5,993 nt of DNA from an uncultured Agathobaculum sp. (GCA_944380945.1 CALWJG010000103.1:1-5993); one strand, 5' to 3'; counted from the stretch's first letter, positions 1 to 5,970 are shown. Numbers and translations are program-made. The notes: a model not told the origin generated them from the sequence alone.

Positions 1-58
1 CGGTGGTCACGCGCACGCGCGATTCACAGCCCTGCACAAATCTTAACACCCATTTGAA

Positions 59-87
59 TTTACTTTATCCCAGCGCCATGATATAAT
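59..87 (+). promoter_or_regulatory. Sigma-A-type promoter of the SLH protein gene
   Basis: A perfect -10 hexamer TATAAT lies at 82-87, preceded by TG at 79-80, which gives an extended -10. A -35-like TTTACT at 59-64 (four of six consensus bases) sits exactly 17 bases upstream. The surroundings at 38-90 are locally AT-rich in an otherwise GC-rich window. The predicted transcription start is near 94, leaving a leader of about 40 bases before the ATG at 135. A second -35-like TTGAAT at 54-59 is spaced too far (22 bases) to be the partner. Confidence 0.8.
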
Positions 88-92
88 ATCGC

Positions 93-126
93 CATCCGGC
101 GGATGCCCCGCCAACACAAAGGAGGT
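93..126 (+). promoter_or_regulatory. Short leader with two overlapping hairpins and a strong Shine-Dalgarno
   Basis: The Shine-Dalgarno AAAGGAGGT at 118-126 lies 8 bases before the ATG and fixes the start of the SLH gene. Just upstream, CATCC (93-97) can pair with GGATG (101-105). Alternatively GGCGG (98-102) can pair with CCGCC (108-112). The two pairings share bases 98-105 and exclude each other. The first would sit almost at the predicted 5' end of the mRNA. The Shine-Dalgarno call is firm. A regulatory or stabilising role for the hairpins is only inference, because both stems are just five base pairs. Confidence 0.5.
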
Positions 127-134
127 ATTCCCTT

Positions 135-1499
135 ATGAAACGCAAACTGAAAATGGCGCTGGCCTCACTGCTGGCTGCCGCCTGCCTGACCGGTGCGGCC
201 GGTGCGGCGAGCTTTGACTCCTCCGCCGACCGACTGAGCGACCTGGGTCTGTTCCAGGGTACGGGCGAGGGCTATGAACTCGACCGCGCGCCCACCCGCG
301 CGGAGGCAGGCGTCATGCTGGTCCGCCTGCTGGGCGCAGAGGACGAAGCGCTGACGCTTGAATACTCCGCCCCGTTCACCGACCTCGAGGGTTGGGAAGC
401 ACCCTATGTGCAGTACCTGTACGACAACGGTCTGACCAACGGCGCAACCGAGACGACCTATGAACCGCTCGAGCCCTGCTCGGCGCAGATGTACGCGGCC
501 TTTCTGCTGCGTGCGCTCGGCTATTCGGACGCGGCGGACGGCGACTTCACCTATGCCGGCGCGCTGGACTTCGGCCGCTCGATCGGGCTGGTGGATATCG
601 CGAACTGCAGTGAGACAAACTTCCTGCGCGACCATGTCGCCGCTATGAGCCTGACCGCGCTGCACACGGCGGTCAAGGGCGACGCCGATACCAATCTGCT
701 TGAAAAGCTGGTGGACGACGGCGCGGTGGACACTGAAGCGGCTGCTGATATGCTCGACTTTTTCGCAAGCTATGATAGCTACACCGCGGCAGTCGCGAAT
801 ATGAACAAGCAGAGCCGCATGGACGTGTCGGTCGATATGACGGCGGACGTATCCATGTCCGGCCAGTCCGTGATGCAGCTGTCCATGCCCATGGAGATGC
901 AGATGGCCATGGATCTGGACGACCTTGACCAGTCGCAGATCGCGGCCGCTGCGTCCATGACCATGACAGTCGACGAGGCGCTTGTGGAAGAGGGCGAGGC
1001 CAGCGTGACCGATCTGCCGGTCAGCTATTACTATACCGACGGTGTCTACTACATGGACATGGACGGACAGAAAATCAAGATGGCGCTGTCATTTGACGAA
1101 GCGCTCGCCCAGATGGGCGGCATGGATGCCATGAAGTCCACTGAGCCCATCTGCCTGATCGACTCGATCGAGACTGCGGGCGACACCATCACCATCACCT
1201 ATTCCGGCGAGGGCATGAGCGCATTGGTGGACAGCATGCTCGCCAGCATGGGCATGGAAGCCGAGGGCATGGAAATGCAGCTGGGCGACATGACCTACAC
1301 CGTGCAGCTCAAGGATGGTGTAGTCACCTCCATGCAGATCGCCATGCAGGCCGCCATGGAAGCCGAGGGCGTTCCCATGACCATGGATATGGCGATGGAA
1401 ATGACGGTCAATGCCACGGGCGACGACGTCGCGGTCTCCATCCCGGATGATCTCACCGGCTATACCGATCTGGAGGATCTGATGCAGGCGGAGGCGTAA
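135..1499 (+). CDS. Secreted SLH-domain protein with methionine-rich C-terminal domain
   Basis: A 454-residue exported protein of unknown precise function. The N-terminus has a basic n-region (KRKLK), a hydrophobic stretch at about 7-22 and AxA-type cleavage sites around 22-25. Cys17 follows AAA, a poor lipobox, so lipidation is possible but unlikely. Three S-layer homology-like repeats follow: about 29-67 with the hallmark TRAE (54-57), about 81-130 beginning FTDLEGW, and a degenerate one at about 137-178. Such repeats normally anchor proteins non-covalently to cell-wall polymers. Residues 222-454 are a separate domain with 34 methionines, a regular beta-strand-like pattern and acidic character. 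It includes the ladders at 251-259 and 415-423, where every second residue is Met. The domain's sequence style recalls lipoprotein/LolA-like beta folds that bind hydrophobic ligands, but I cannot assign a family. The gene has its own promoter, a strong Shine-Dalgarno and a terminator, so it is probably monocistronic. The ORF and SLH assignment are firm; ligand and role are unknown. Confidence 0.88.
   Translation: MKRKLKMALASLLAAACLTGAAGAASFDSSADRLSDLGLFQGTGEGYELDRAPTRAEAGVMLVRLLGAEDEALTLEYSAPFTDLEGWEAPYVQYLYDNGLTNGATETTYEPLEPCSAQMYAAFLLRALGYSDAADGDFTYAGALDFGRSIGLVDIANCSETNFLRDHVAAMSLTALHTAVKGDADTNLLEKLVDDGAVDTEAAADMLDFFASYDSYTAAVANMNKQSRMDVSVDMTADVSMSGQSVMQLSMPMEMQMAMDLDDLDQSQIAAAASMTMTVDEALVEEGEASVTDLPVSYYYTDGVYYMDMDGQKIKMALSFDEALAQMGGMDAMKSTEPICLIDSIETAGDTITITYSGEGMSALVDSMLASMGMEAEGMEMQLGDMTYTVQLKDGVVTSMQIAMQAAMEAEGVPMTMDMAMEMTVNATGDDVAVSIPDDLTGYTDLEDLMQAEA
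1253..1370 (+). repeat. 16-base direct repeat within the methionine-rich domain
   Basis: The sequence CATGGAAGCCGAGGGC occurs identically at 1253-1268 and 1355-1370, exactly 102 bases (34 codons) apart and in the same reading frame. Each copy encodes MEAEG and precedes a Met-rich strand (GMEMQ and VPMTM). The in-frame spacing suggests an internal duplication of a strand-turn-strand unit. Chance reuse of a few favoured codons in a low-complexity protein cannot be excluded. Confidence 0.55.
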
Positions 1500-1518
1500 T
1501 CCCTTATAACAGCACAGC

Positions 1519-1548
1519 AAAAGCCGCTCCCTTTCGGAAGCGGCTTTT
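1519..1548 (+). terminator. Bidirectional rho-independent terminator after the SLH gene
   Basis: A perfect 10-bp stem joins AAAAGCCGCT (1519-1528) and AGCGGCTTTT (1539-1548), with two further C-G pairs near the loop after one mismatch. The hairpin begins 19 bases after the SLH stop codon. Four T's close it on the plus strand, and four A's give the same signal on the minus strand. It can therefore end both the SLH transcript and any read-through from the convergent channel gene. Read on the minus strand, the loop is GAAA closed by C-G pairs. Confidence 0.85.
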
Positions 1549-1593
1549 CGCTTGTCGGAAGAGTTCCCGCGTTTGCAAGGCGAAAACCGCCAC

Positions 1594-1622
1594 AAAAAAG
1601 CCGCCCCCTTTCGGAGACGGCT
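1594..1622 (-). terminator. Rho-independent terminator of the thrS-proS-mscS strand
   Basis: On the minus strand, a 10-bp stem (1622-1613 with 1608-1599, including two G-U pairs) closes on a GAAA tetraloop and is followed by a run of six T's (1599-1594, the first of which is also the last base of the stem). It starts 20 bases after the channel stop codon. The stem, the GAAA loop and the flanking A/T run closely resemble the neighbouring hairpin at 1519-1548. The two look like related copies arranged in tandem. Confidence 0.85.
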
Positions 1623-1633
1623 CCTGTTTTCCC

Positions 1634-1655
1634 GCGGCAGGCTTATTTCTGCCGC
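1634..1655 (-). repeat. Inverted repeat enclosing the mscS stop codon
   Basis: GCGGCAG (1634-1640) is the exact reverse complement of CTGCCGC (1649-1655), with an 8-base loop that contains the TAA stop of the channel gene (1643-1645). No T-run follows on the minus strand, so this is not a terminator by itself. It stacks just upstream of the terminator at 1594-1622. It might protect the mRNA 3' end, or it might be a by-product of local GC-rich sequence. Confidence 0.45.
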
Positions 1656-2512
1656 ACCACCAGATGCGGATACGCGATGTCCACGCCCGCGTCCGCGTAG
1701 ATGCGCAGGATGTTCTCCTGCACCGCGCACTTGACCGCAAAGGCGGTGCCGTTGTCCCGCGCCCAGATCGAGGCGCGCAGGGTGACCGCGCTCTCCGCGA
1801 GCGCGAGCACCACGACCTGCACCGCAGGCGCGCCCGCGGCCTTCTGCTCGGGCGTGCGGGTGTCCAGATAGTCGGGCTGGCGGGCGATCTCGTCCGCGAG
1901 CAGCTGCTTGGCCAGCGCGATGTCGGATTCGTACGTCACGCCGATCTCGAGGAAGGTGCACACGCGGCTGTCCGTATAGTCGGCGTTTTCGACCACCGAG
2001 CTGTTCATCACGCTGTTGGGCACGATCACGCGCTTGTTCTCCCAGGTGCGGATGGCGGTGTGGCGCAGGGTGATCTCCTCGACCACGCCCGAGATGTCGT
2101 TATCCACGCAGCGCACCACGTCCCCGATCACAAAGGGCTTGAACGCCAGAATCATCAGCCCGCTGGCCAGGCTGCGCAGCGCCGCCGGCGCAGCAAGGCC
2201 GCCGACCAGGGCGAGCACGCCGCCTGCGGCGAGCAGCCTGTTGACGCCCGCGGACAGCGCGGGGATGCCGGACACGAGCACGGAAAAGCCCGCGAAATAC
2301 ACCGCCGCGACCGCCAGATACCGGCAGAACGCGAGGATGGTCGCGCTGCCGGTGCTGCCCGCGCGCTTCTGGCGCTCGGTCACGCGGCGCAGCACGCGGC
2401 TGACCAGCCGCGCGCAGATCACCGTGACAGCCGCGGTGACGGCGAGGAACAGCAGGTTCATGGCGATGCCGGGCAGCTTGTCTGCCAGCGCGGTTTGCAG
2501 CCAATCGGACAT
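1643..2512 (-). CDS. mscS: MscS-family mechanosensitive ion channel
   Basis: A 289-residue membrane protein, close to the length of small MscS channels such as the E. coli one (286 residues). These channels open under membrane tension to release solutes during hypo-osmotic shock. Hydrophobic segments lie at about 15-37 (TM1), 58-82 (TM2) and 92-127 (TM3). TM3 is the Gly/Ala-rich pore helix, with GG and GL steps at 97-105 and an SLASG stretch at 114-118. The soluble beta-domain follows, with PFVIGDVV (126-133), a GVVEEITLRHTAIRT stretch (142-156) and VPNS (164-167). These match the family pattern of F-x-GD, G-x-V-x-x-I-x-x-R-x-T and PN. The C-terminal alpha/beta domain is complete. The start is set by AAAGGAG (2526-2520), 7 bases upstream of the ATG. 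The gene lies 42 bases downstream of proS, with no promoter or terminator visible between them, so it probably shares that transcript. It is a standard-looking single-domain member; the physiological threshold and paralogue identity cannot be inferred. Confidence 0.9.
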   Translation of the reverse strand: MSDWLQTALADKLPGIAMNLLFLAVTAAVTVICARLVSRVLRRVTERQKRAGSTGSATILAFCRYLAVAAVYFAGFSVLVSGIPALSAGVNRLLAAGGVLALVGGLAAPAALRSLASGLMILAFKPFVIGDVVRCVDNDISGVVEEITLRHTAIRTWENKRVIVPNSVMNSSVVENADYTDSRVCTFLEIGVTYESDIALAKQLLADEIARQPDYLDTRTPEQKAAGAPAVQVVVLALAESAVTLRASIWARDNGTAFAVKCAVQENILRIYADAGVDIAYPHLVVRQK

Positions 2513-2554
2513 GGGCGGGCTCCTTTCTCCCCGGGGTTACAGGGGCTTATGCGA

Positions 2555-3994
2555 TCAGTACGCGATGCCCCAGACCACCATCTTGCTGGCGGGCTTGCCG
2601 CACACCGGGCACACATCCGCGATGTGCTCCTGCTCGAACGGCATGCAGCGGCTGGGCATGCCGGTCTCCTCCTTGATCTTCTCCTCGCACGCGCGGTCGC
2701 CGCACCACATGGACTTGACAAAGCCGATGTGGTCCTTCAGGATGTCCTTCATCTCGTCCAGGCTCTTCGCGGTGTAGGTGTGCTCCTCGCGGTTGCGGAG
2801 CGCCTTGTCGAACAGCGCCTGCTGGATGTCGTCCAGCAGCGGCTGGACAGCGCAGGCAAGGTCCTCGAACTTCACGACCGTCTTTTCGCGGGTGTCGCGG
2901 CGCACGAGCACGCACTGGCCCTGCTCGATGTCGCGCGGGCCGACCTCGAGGCGCAGCGGCACGCCCTTCATCTCATACTCGGCGAACTTCCAGCCGGGGC
3001 TGTTCTCGGACAGGTCGATCTTCGCGCGGATGCCCGCGGCCTTGACCGTCTCGAGCAGCTCCTCGGCCTTTTCGGTCACGCCCGGCTTGTGGCTCGCCAC
3101 CGGGATGACCACCAGCTGGATGGGCGCGATGCGCGGCGGCAGGACAAGGCCCTCGTTGTCGCCGTGGGTCATGATGATCGCGCCGATCAGGCGGGTGGAC
3201 ACGCCCCACGAGGTCTGCTCCATGTACTGCAGGGTGTTGTTCTTATCCGTGTAGGTCATGTCGAACGCCTTGGCAAAGCCGTTGCCGAAGTAGTGGCTCG
3301 TGCCGGACTGCAGCGCCTTGCCGTCGTGCATCATGGCCTCGATGGTGTAGGTCTTTTCCGCGCCCGCAAAGCGCTCCTTCTCGGTCTTTTCGCCCTTGAG
3401 CACCGGGATGGCGAGGTATTCCTCGCAGAAGGTCGCGTAGATGTTCAGCATGCGCAGGGTCTCCTCCATCGCCTCCTCCGCGGTGGCGTGGACGGTGTGG
3501 CCCTCCTGCCACCAGAACTCGCGGGAGCGCAGGAAGGGGCGGGTGGTCTTTTCCCACCGGACGACCGAGCACCACTGGTTGTAGAGTTTGGGCAGGTCGC
3601 GCCACGAGCGGACGGTCTTGGCGTAGTGCTCGCAGAACAGGGTCTCCGAGGTCGGGCGCACGCACAGGCGCTCCTCCAGCTTCTCCGAGCCGCCGTGGGT
3701 CACCCACGCGACCTCGGGCGCGAAGCCCTCGACATGGTCCTTCTCCTTCTGCAGCAGGCTCTCCGGGATGAAGATCGGCATGGCGACGTTTTCATGCCCG
3801 GTCGCCTTGAACATGCCGTCCAGCACATGCTGGATGTTCTCCCACAGCGCCTGCGCGTACGGCCGCATGACCACGCAGCCCTTGACCGAGGAATAGTCGA
3901 TCATCTCGGCCTTTTTGACGATGTCCGTATACCACTGCGCGAAGTCCACGTCCATGGACGTGATCTCGCTGACCAGCTTTTTCTTATCTGCCAT
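2555..3994 (-). CDS. proS: Prolyl-tRNA synthetase, short archaeal/eukaryote-like type
   Basis: A 479-residue cytosolic class IIa aminoacyl-tRNA synthetase that attaches proline to tRNA-Pro. The catalytic core shows motif 1 at about 39-78, the RPTSET loop (113-118), motif 2 with RWE (146-148), R152 and RSREF (156-160) plus the WQEGH run (162-166), and the substrate-loop GTSHYFG (231-237). Motif 3 holds R268 in GVSTR. The insertion editing domain of long bacterial ProRS, normally between motifs 2 and 3, is absent. The anticodon-binding domain covers about 290-400. The C-terminal domain carries Cys431, Cys436, Cys462 and Cys465, a C-x4-C and C-x2-C zinc site, and the protein ends in tyrosine as is typical of this type. 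The start is supported by AAAGGTG (4009-4003), 8 bases before the ATG. The gene lies downstream of thrS and upstream of the channel gene. A weak -10-like TATAAC (4025-4020) without a recognisable -35 precedes it, so an own promoter is possible but unproven. Confidence 0.97.
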   Translation of the reverse strand: MADKKKLVSEITSMDVDFAQWYTDIVKKAEMIDYSSVKGCVVMRPYAQALWENIQHVLDGMFKATGHENVAMPIFIPESLLQKEKDHVEGFAPEVAWVTHGGSEKLEERLCVRPTSETLFCEHYAKTVRSWRDLPKLYNQWCSVVRWEKTTRPFLRSREFWWQEGHTVHATAEEAMEETLRMLNIYATFCEEYLAIPVLKGEKTEKERFAGAEKTYTIEAMMHDGKALQSGTSHYFGNGFAKAFDMTYTDKNNTLQYMEQTSWGVSTRLIGAIIMTHGDNEGLVLPPRIAPIQLVVIPVASHKPGVTEKAEELLETVKAAGIRAKIDLSENSPGWKFAEYEMKGVPLRLEVGPRDIEQGQCVLVRRDTREKTVVKFEDLACAVQPLLDDIQQALFDKALRNREEHTYTAKSLDEMKDILKDHIGFVKSMWCGDRACEEKIKEETGMPSRCMPFEQEHIADVCPVCGKPASKMVVWGIAY

Positions 3995-4054
3995 TGGTAA
4001 TTCACCTTTCCTGATCTGGGTTATATCCCGTTTCCGAGCATACTCTTGTGCGGG

Positions 4055-4072
4055 CGCCCATCGCCATGGGCG
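4055..4072. repeat. 7-bp inverted repeat, spacer hairpin nearest proS
   Basis: CGCCCAT (4055-4061) pairs perfectly with ATGGGCG (4066-4072) around a 4-base loop. No T-run follows on the minus strand, so it is not an intrinsic terminator by itself. It lies about 60 bases upstream of the proS start codon and would be in the leader of a thrS-proS transcript. Confidence 0.55.
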
Positions 4073-4105
4073 GGGCTATCGCCGGATCGATCGGCCGAAC
4101 CCGTA

Positions 4106-4128
4106 GGGCGCGACGACCCGGCGCGCCC
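4106..4128. repeat. 7-bp inverted repeat, candidate dispersed intergenic element core
   Basis: GGGCGCG (4106-4112) pairs perfectly with CGCGCCC (4122-4128) around a 9-base loop, ACGACCCGG. The preceding CCGTA and the GTAGGGCGCGACGACC character look like a repeated intergenic motif seen in high-GC Clostridia genomes. That recollection is not verified here. A second copy is not present in this window. Confidence 0.5.
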
Positions 4129-4168
4129 TCTTGGCGTATTCGCCCGGCAGAGCGCACAGAAACGGCGC

Positions 4169-4185
4169 GGGCGCAGGGAGCGCCC
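4169..4185 (-). repeat. 6-bp GC hairpin just after thrS, possible weak terminator
   Basis: On the minus strand, GGGCGC and GCGCCC (4185-4180 and 4174-4169) pair around a 5-base loop, starting 21 bases after the thrS stop codon. What follows is GCGCCGTTTCTG, which has only three consecutive T's and begins six bases late. It is therefore a poor intrinsic terminator that could at most attenuate read-through into proS. Confidence 0.4.
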
Positions 4186-4206
4186 CTTGCAAAGCCGCGC
4201 AGGCCC

Positions 4207-5961
4207 TTACCGCAGCTTCTCCTTGACCTCGTAGCTGAGCTTCTCGACGAACTCGGCCAGCTCCATCGGCGTGGTCTCGCCGGTCTTGCGCTCGCGCACC
4301 GAGATGATGCCCTTTTCCTCGTCCTTGTCGCCGATGACGACCATGTAGGGCACCTTGTGCACCTGCGCCTCGCGGATCTTGTAGCCGATCTTCTCGTTGC
4401 GGTCGTCCATGGTCACGCGGAAGCCCGCGTCGGTCAGCTGCTTTACGACCTCCTCCGCGCAGGGCACGTTGCGGTCGGTCATGGGCATGATGCGCACCTG
4501 CTCGGGCGCGAGCCAGGTCGGGAACGCGCCGCCGAAGTGCTCGGTGATGACGCCGATGAAGCGCTCGATCGAGCCCAGCACCACGCGGTGGATCATGATC
4601 GGGCGGTGCTTCTCGCCGTCCGCGCCGATATACTCGAGCTCAAAGCGCTCGGGCAGCTGGCTGTCCAGCTGGATGGTGCCGCACTGCCAGGTGCGGCCGA
4701 GCGAATCGGCGAGGTGGAAGTCCAGCTTGGGGCCGTAGAACGCGCCGTCGCCCTCGTTGATGACATAGTCCTTGCCCATCTCGGTGATGGCTTCCTTGAG
4801 GATGTCCTGATTGTGCTCCCACTGCTCGACCGTGCCGATGTGGTCCTCCGGCATGGTGGACAGCTCGATCGTGTAGCTCAGGCCGAAGACCGAGTAGACC
4901 TCGTCAAACAGCTTGACCACGTTCTTGATCTCGTCCTTCATCTGCTCCGGGGTCATGAAGATGTGCGCGTCGTCCTGCGTGAAGCAGCGCACGCGGAACA
5001 GGCCGTGCAGCGCGCCCGAAAGCTCGTGGCGGTGCACCAGACCCAGCTCGCCCACGCGCAGCGGCAGCTCGCGGTAGGAGTGCGGCTGGGACTTGTAGAC
5101 CAGCATGCCGCCCGGGCAGTTCATGGGCTTGATGGCGAAGTCCTCGTCGTCAATGACCGTGGTGTACATATTCTCCTTGTAGTGGTCCCAGTGGCCCGAG
5201 CGCTCCCACAGCTTGCGGGACAGGATGACCGGGGTGGAGACCTCGACATAGCCGTAGCGCTTGTGCACCTCGCGCCAGTAGTCGATCAGGGTGTTCTTGA
5301 GCGTCATGCCGTTCGGGAGGAAGAACGGGAAGCCCGGGCCCTCCTCGGTCAGCATGAACAGGCCGAGCTCCTTGCCCAGACGGCGGTGGTCGCGCTTCTT
5401 GGCCTCCTCGAGCATGTTCAGATAGGCGTCCAGCTCGTCCTTCTTGGGGAAGGCGGTGCCGTAGATGCGCTGGAGCATCTTGTTCTTGGAGTCGCCGCGC
5501 CAGTACGCGCCGGTGACGTTCATCAGCTTGATGCCGTTGCCCTTGACGCGGCCGGTGGAGTCCAGATGCGGGCCCGCGCACAGGTCGGTGAACTCGCCCT
5601 GCTTGTAGAACGAAATGGTCGCGTCCTCGGGCAGGTCGTCGATCAGCTGCACCTTGTAGGGCTCGTCCTTTTCCTCCATCAGCCGGCGCGCCTCGTCGCG
5701 CGGCAGCTCAAAGCGCTCGAGCTTGAGCTTCTCCTTGCAGATCTTGCGCATCTCGGCCTCGAGGGCGTCCAGATCCTCCTGCGTGAAGGAGAAGGGCGCG
5801 TCGAAATCGTAGTAGAAGCCGTTTTCGATCGACGGGCCGATGGCGAGCTTGACCTCGGGATGCAGGCGCTTGACCGCCTGCGCGAGGATGTGGGATACCG
5901 TGTGACGGTAGGTGTCGCGGTATTCCGGGTTTTCAAACGTGTACTTGTTGTCTTCGGACAT
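4207..5961 (-). CDS. thrS: Threonyl-tRNA synthetase lacking the N-terminal TGS domain
   Basis: A 584-residue cytosolic class IIa synthetase that attaches threonine to tRNA-Thr and clears mischarged Ser-tRNA. The editing domain is at the N-terminus, with H20-x3-H24 and C128/H132 in CAGPH. These correspond to H73, H77, C182 and H186 of the E. coli enzyme. The catalytic core at about 200-480 holds the zinc ligands C282, H333 and H458, motif 2 at about 304-325 with RHE (311-313), and motif 3 with R467. The anticodon-binding domain covers about 487-584. Compared with E. coli (642 residues), about 53 N-terminal residues are missing, which is the TGS domain. This is not a mis-set start: an in-frame TAA lies at 5991-5989, no in-frame start occurs after it, and AAGGAGG (5977-5971) sits 9 bases before the ATG. 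The usual CPGH motif reads CPGG (282-285). It is the first gene of the minus-strand cluster visible here. The leader beyond 5993 is not seen. Confidence 0.97.
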   Translation of the reverse strand: MSEDNKYTFENPEYRDTYRHTVSHILAQAVKRLHPEVKLAIGPSIENGFYYDFDAPFSFTQEDLDALEAEMRKICKEKLKLERFELPRDEARRLMEEKDEPYKVQLIDDLPEDATISFYKQGEFTDLCAGPHLDSTGRVKGNGIKLMNVTGAYWRGDSKNKMLQRIYGTAFPKKDELDAYLNMLEEAKKRDHRRLGKELGLFMLTEEGPGFPFFLPNGMTLKNTLIDYWREVHKRYGYVEVSTPVILSRKLWERSGHWDHYKENMYTTVIDDEDFAIKPMNCPGGMLVYKSQPHSYRELPLRVGELGLVHRHELSGALHGLFRVRCFTQDDAHIFMTPEQMKDEIKNVVKLFDEVYSVFGLSYTIELSTMPEDHIGTVEQWEHNQDILKEAITEMGKDYVINEGDGAFYGPKLDFHLADSLGRTWQCGTIQLDSQLPERFELEYIGADGEKHRPIMIHRVVLGSIERFIGVITEHFGGAFPTWLAPEQVRIMPMTDRNVPCAEEVVKQLTDAGFRVTMDDRNEKIGYKIREAQVHKVPYMVVIGDKDEEKGIISVRERKTGETTPMELAEFVEKLSYEVKEKLR

Positions 5962-5970
5962 GATATATAG

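Larger units (their letters stand above)
3995..4206 (-). other. Structured 212-base spacer between thrS and proS
   Basis: No convincing gene was found here. The part next to proS (about 3995-4050) is less GC-rich and holds the proS ribosome site and a -10-like TATAAC without a matching -35. The part at about 4051-4200 is very GC-rich and dense in inverted repeats: 4055-4072, 4106-4128, 4169-4185, and alternatives pairing 4141-4146 with 4168-4173 or 4165-4170 with 4195-4200. I found no T-box hallmark (AGGGTGG-type antiterminator) before proS. The texture resembles dispersed intergenic palindromic elements of GC-rich Clostridia, which is inference. Confidence 0.6.

Noticed and set aside
2..46. 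Possible tail of an upstream plus-strand gene ending at TAA 44-46
   Set aside because: Fourteen codons without a recognisable motif are not enough. The other frames are also open there, and no terminator hairpin follows before the promoter.
135..1499. SLH protein as a lipoprotein via Cys17
   Set aside because: The residues before Cys17 are AAA instead of the usual L-A/S-G/A lipobox, and AxA signal peptidase I sites lie just downstream at 22-25.
1089..1961. A 290-codon minus-strand frame spanning the SLH gene end and the mscS end
   Set aside because: It crosses both terminators and overlaps two supported genes. Its sequence is His/Gly/Asp-rich low-complexity antisense of the Met-rich region.
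2529..2536. CCCCGGGG palindrome in the proS-mscS gap as a terminator
   Set aside because: There is no loop and no T-run, and the gap is only 42 bases with the mscS ribosome site beside it. It is likely chance in GC-rich DNA.
1664..4000. A 778-codon plus-strand open frame opposite mscS and proS
   Set aside because: It is antisense to two clearly recognisable genes, even crosses the gap between them, and its composition (His, Arg, Asp, Leu, Val-rich with no motif) is what GC-rich third codon positions generate on the opposite strand.
4020..4048. Own promoter for proS based on TATAAC at 4025-4020
   Set aside because: Bases at 16, 17 and 18 spacing upstream (CAAGAG region) do not resemble a -35 box, and there is no extended -10 TG, so the -10-like match alone is not persuasive.
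3995..4206. T-box riboswitch in front of proS
   Set aside because: No AGGGTGG-type antiterminator sequence or terminator with a T-run is present on the minus strand. The inverted repeats here do not fit the T-box layout.
4048..5970. A 640-codon plus-strand open frame opposite thrS
   Set aside because: It is an antisense shadow of a full-length, motif-complete ThrRS, with no recognisable domain and no good ribosome binding site.
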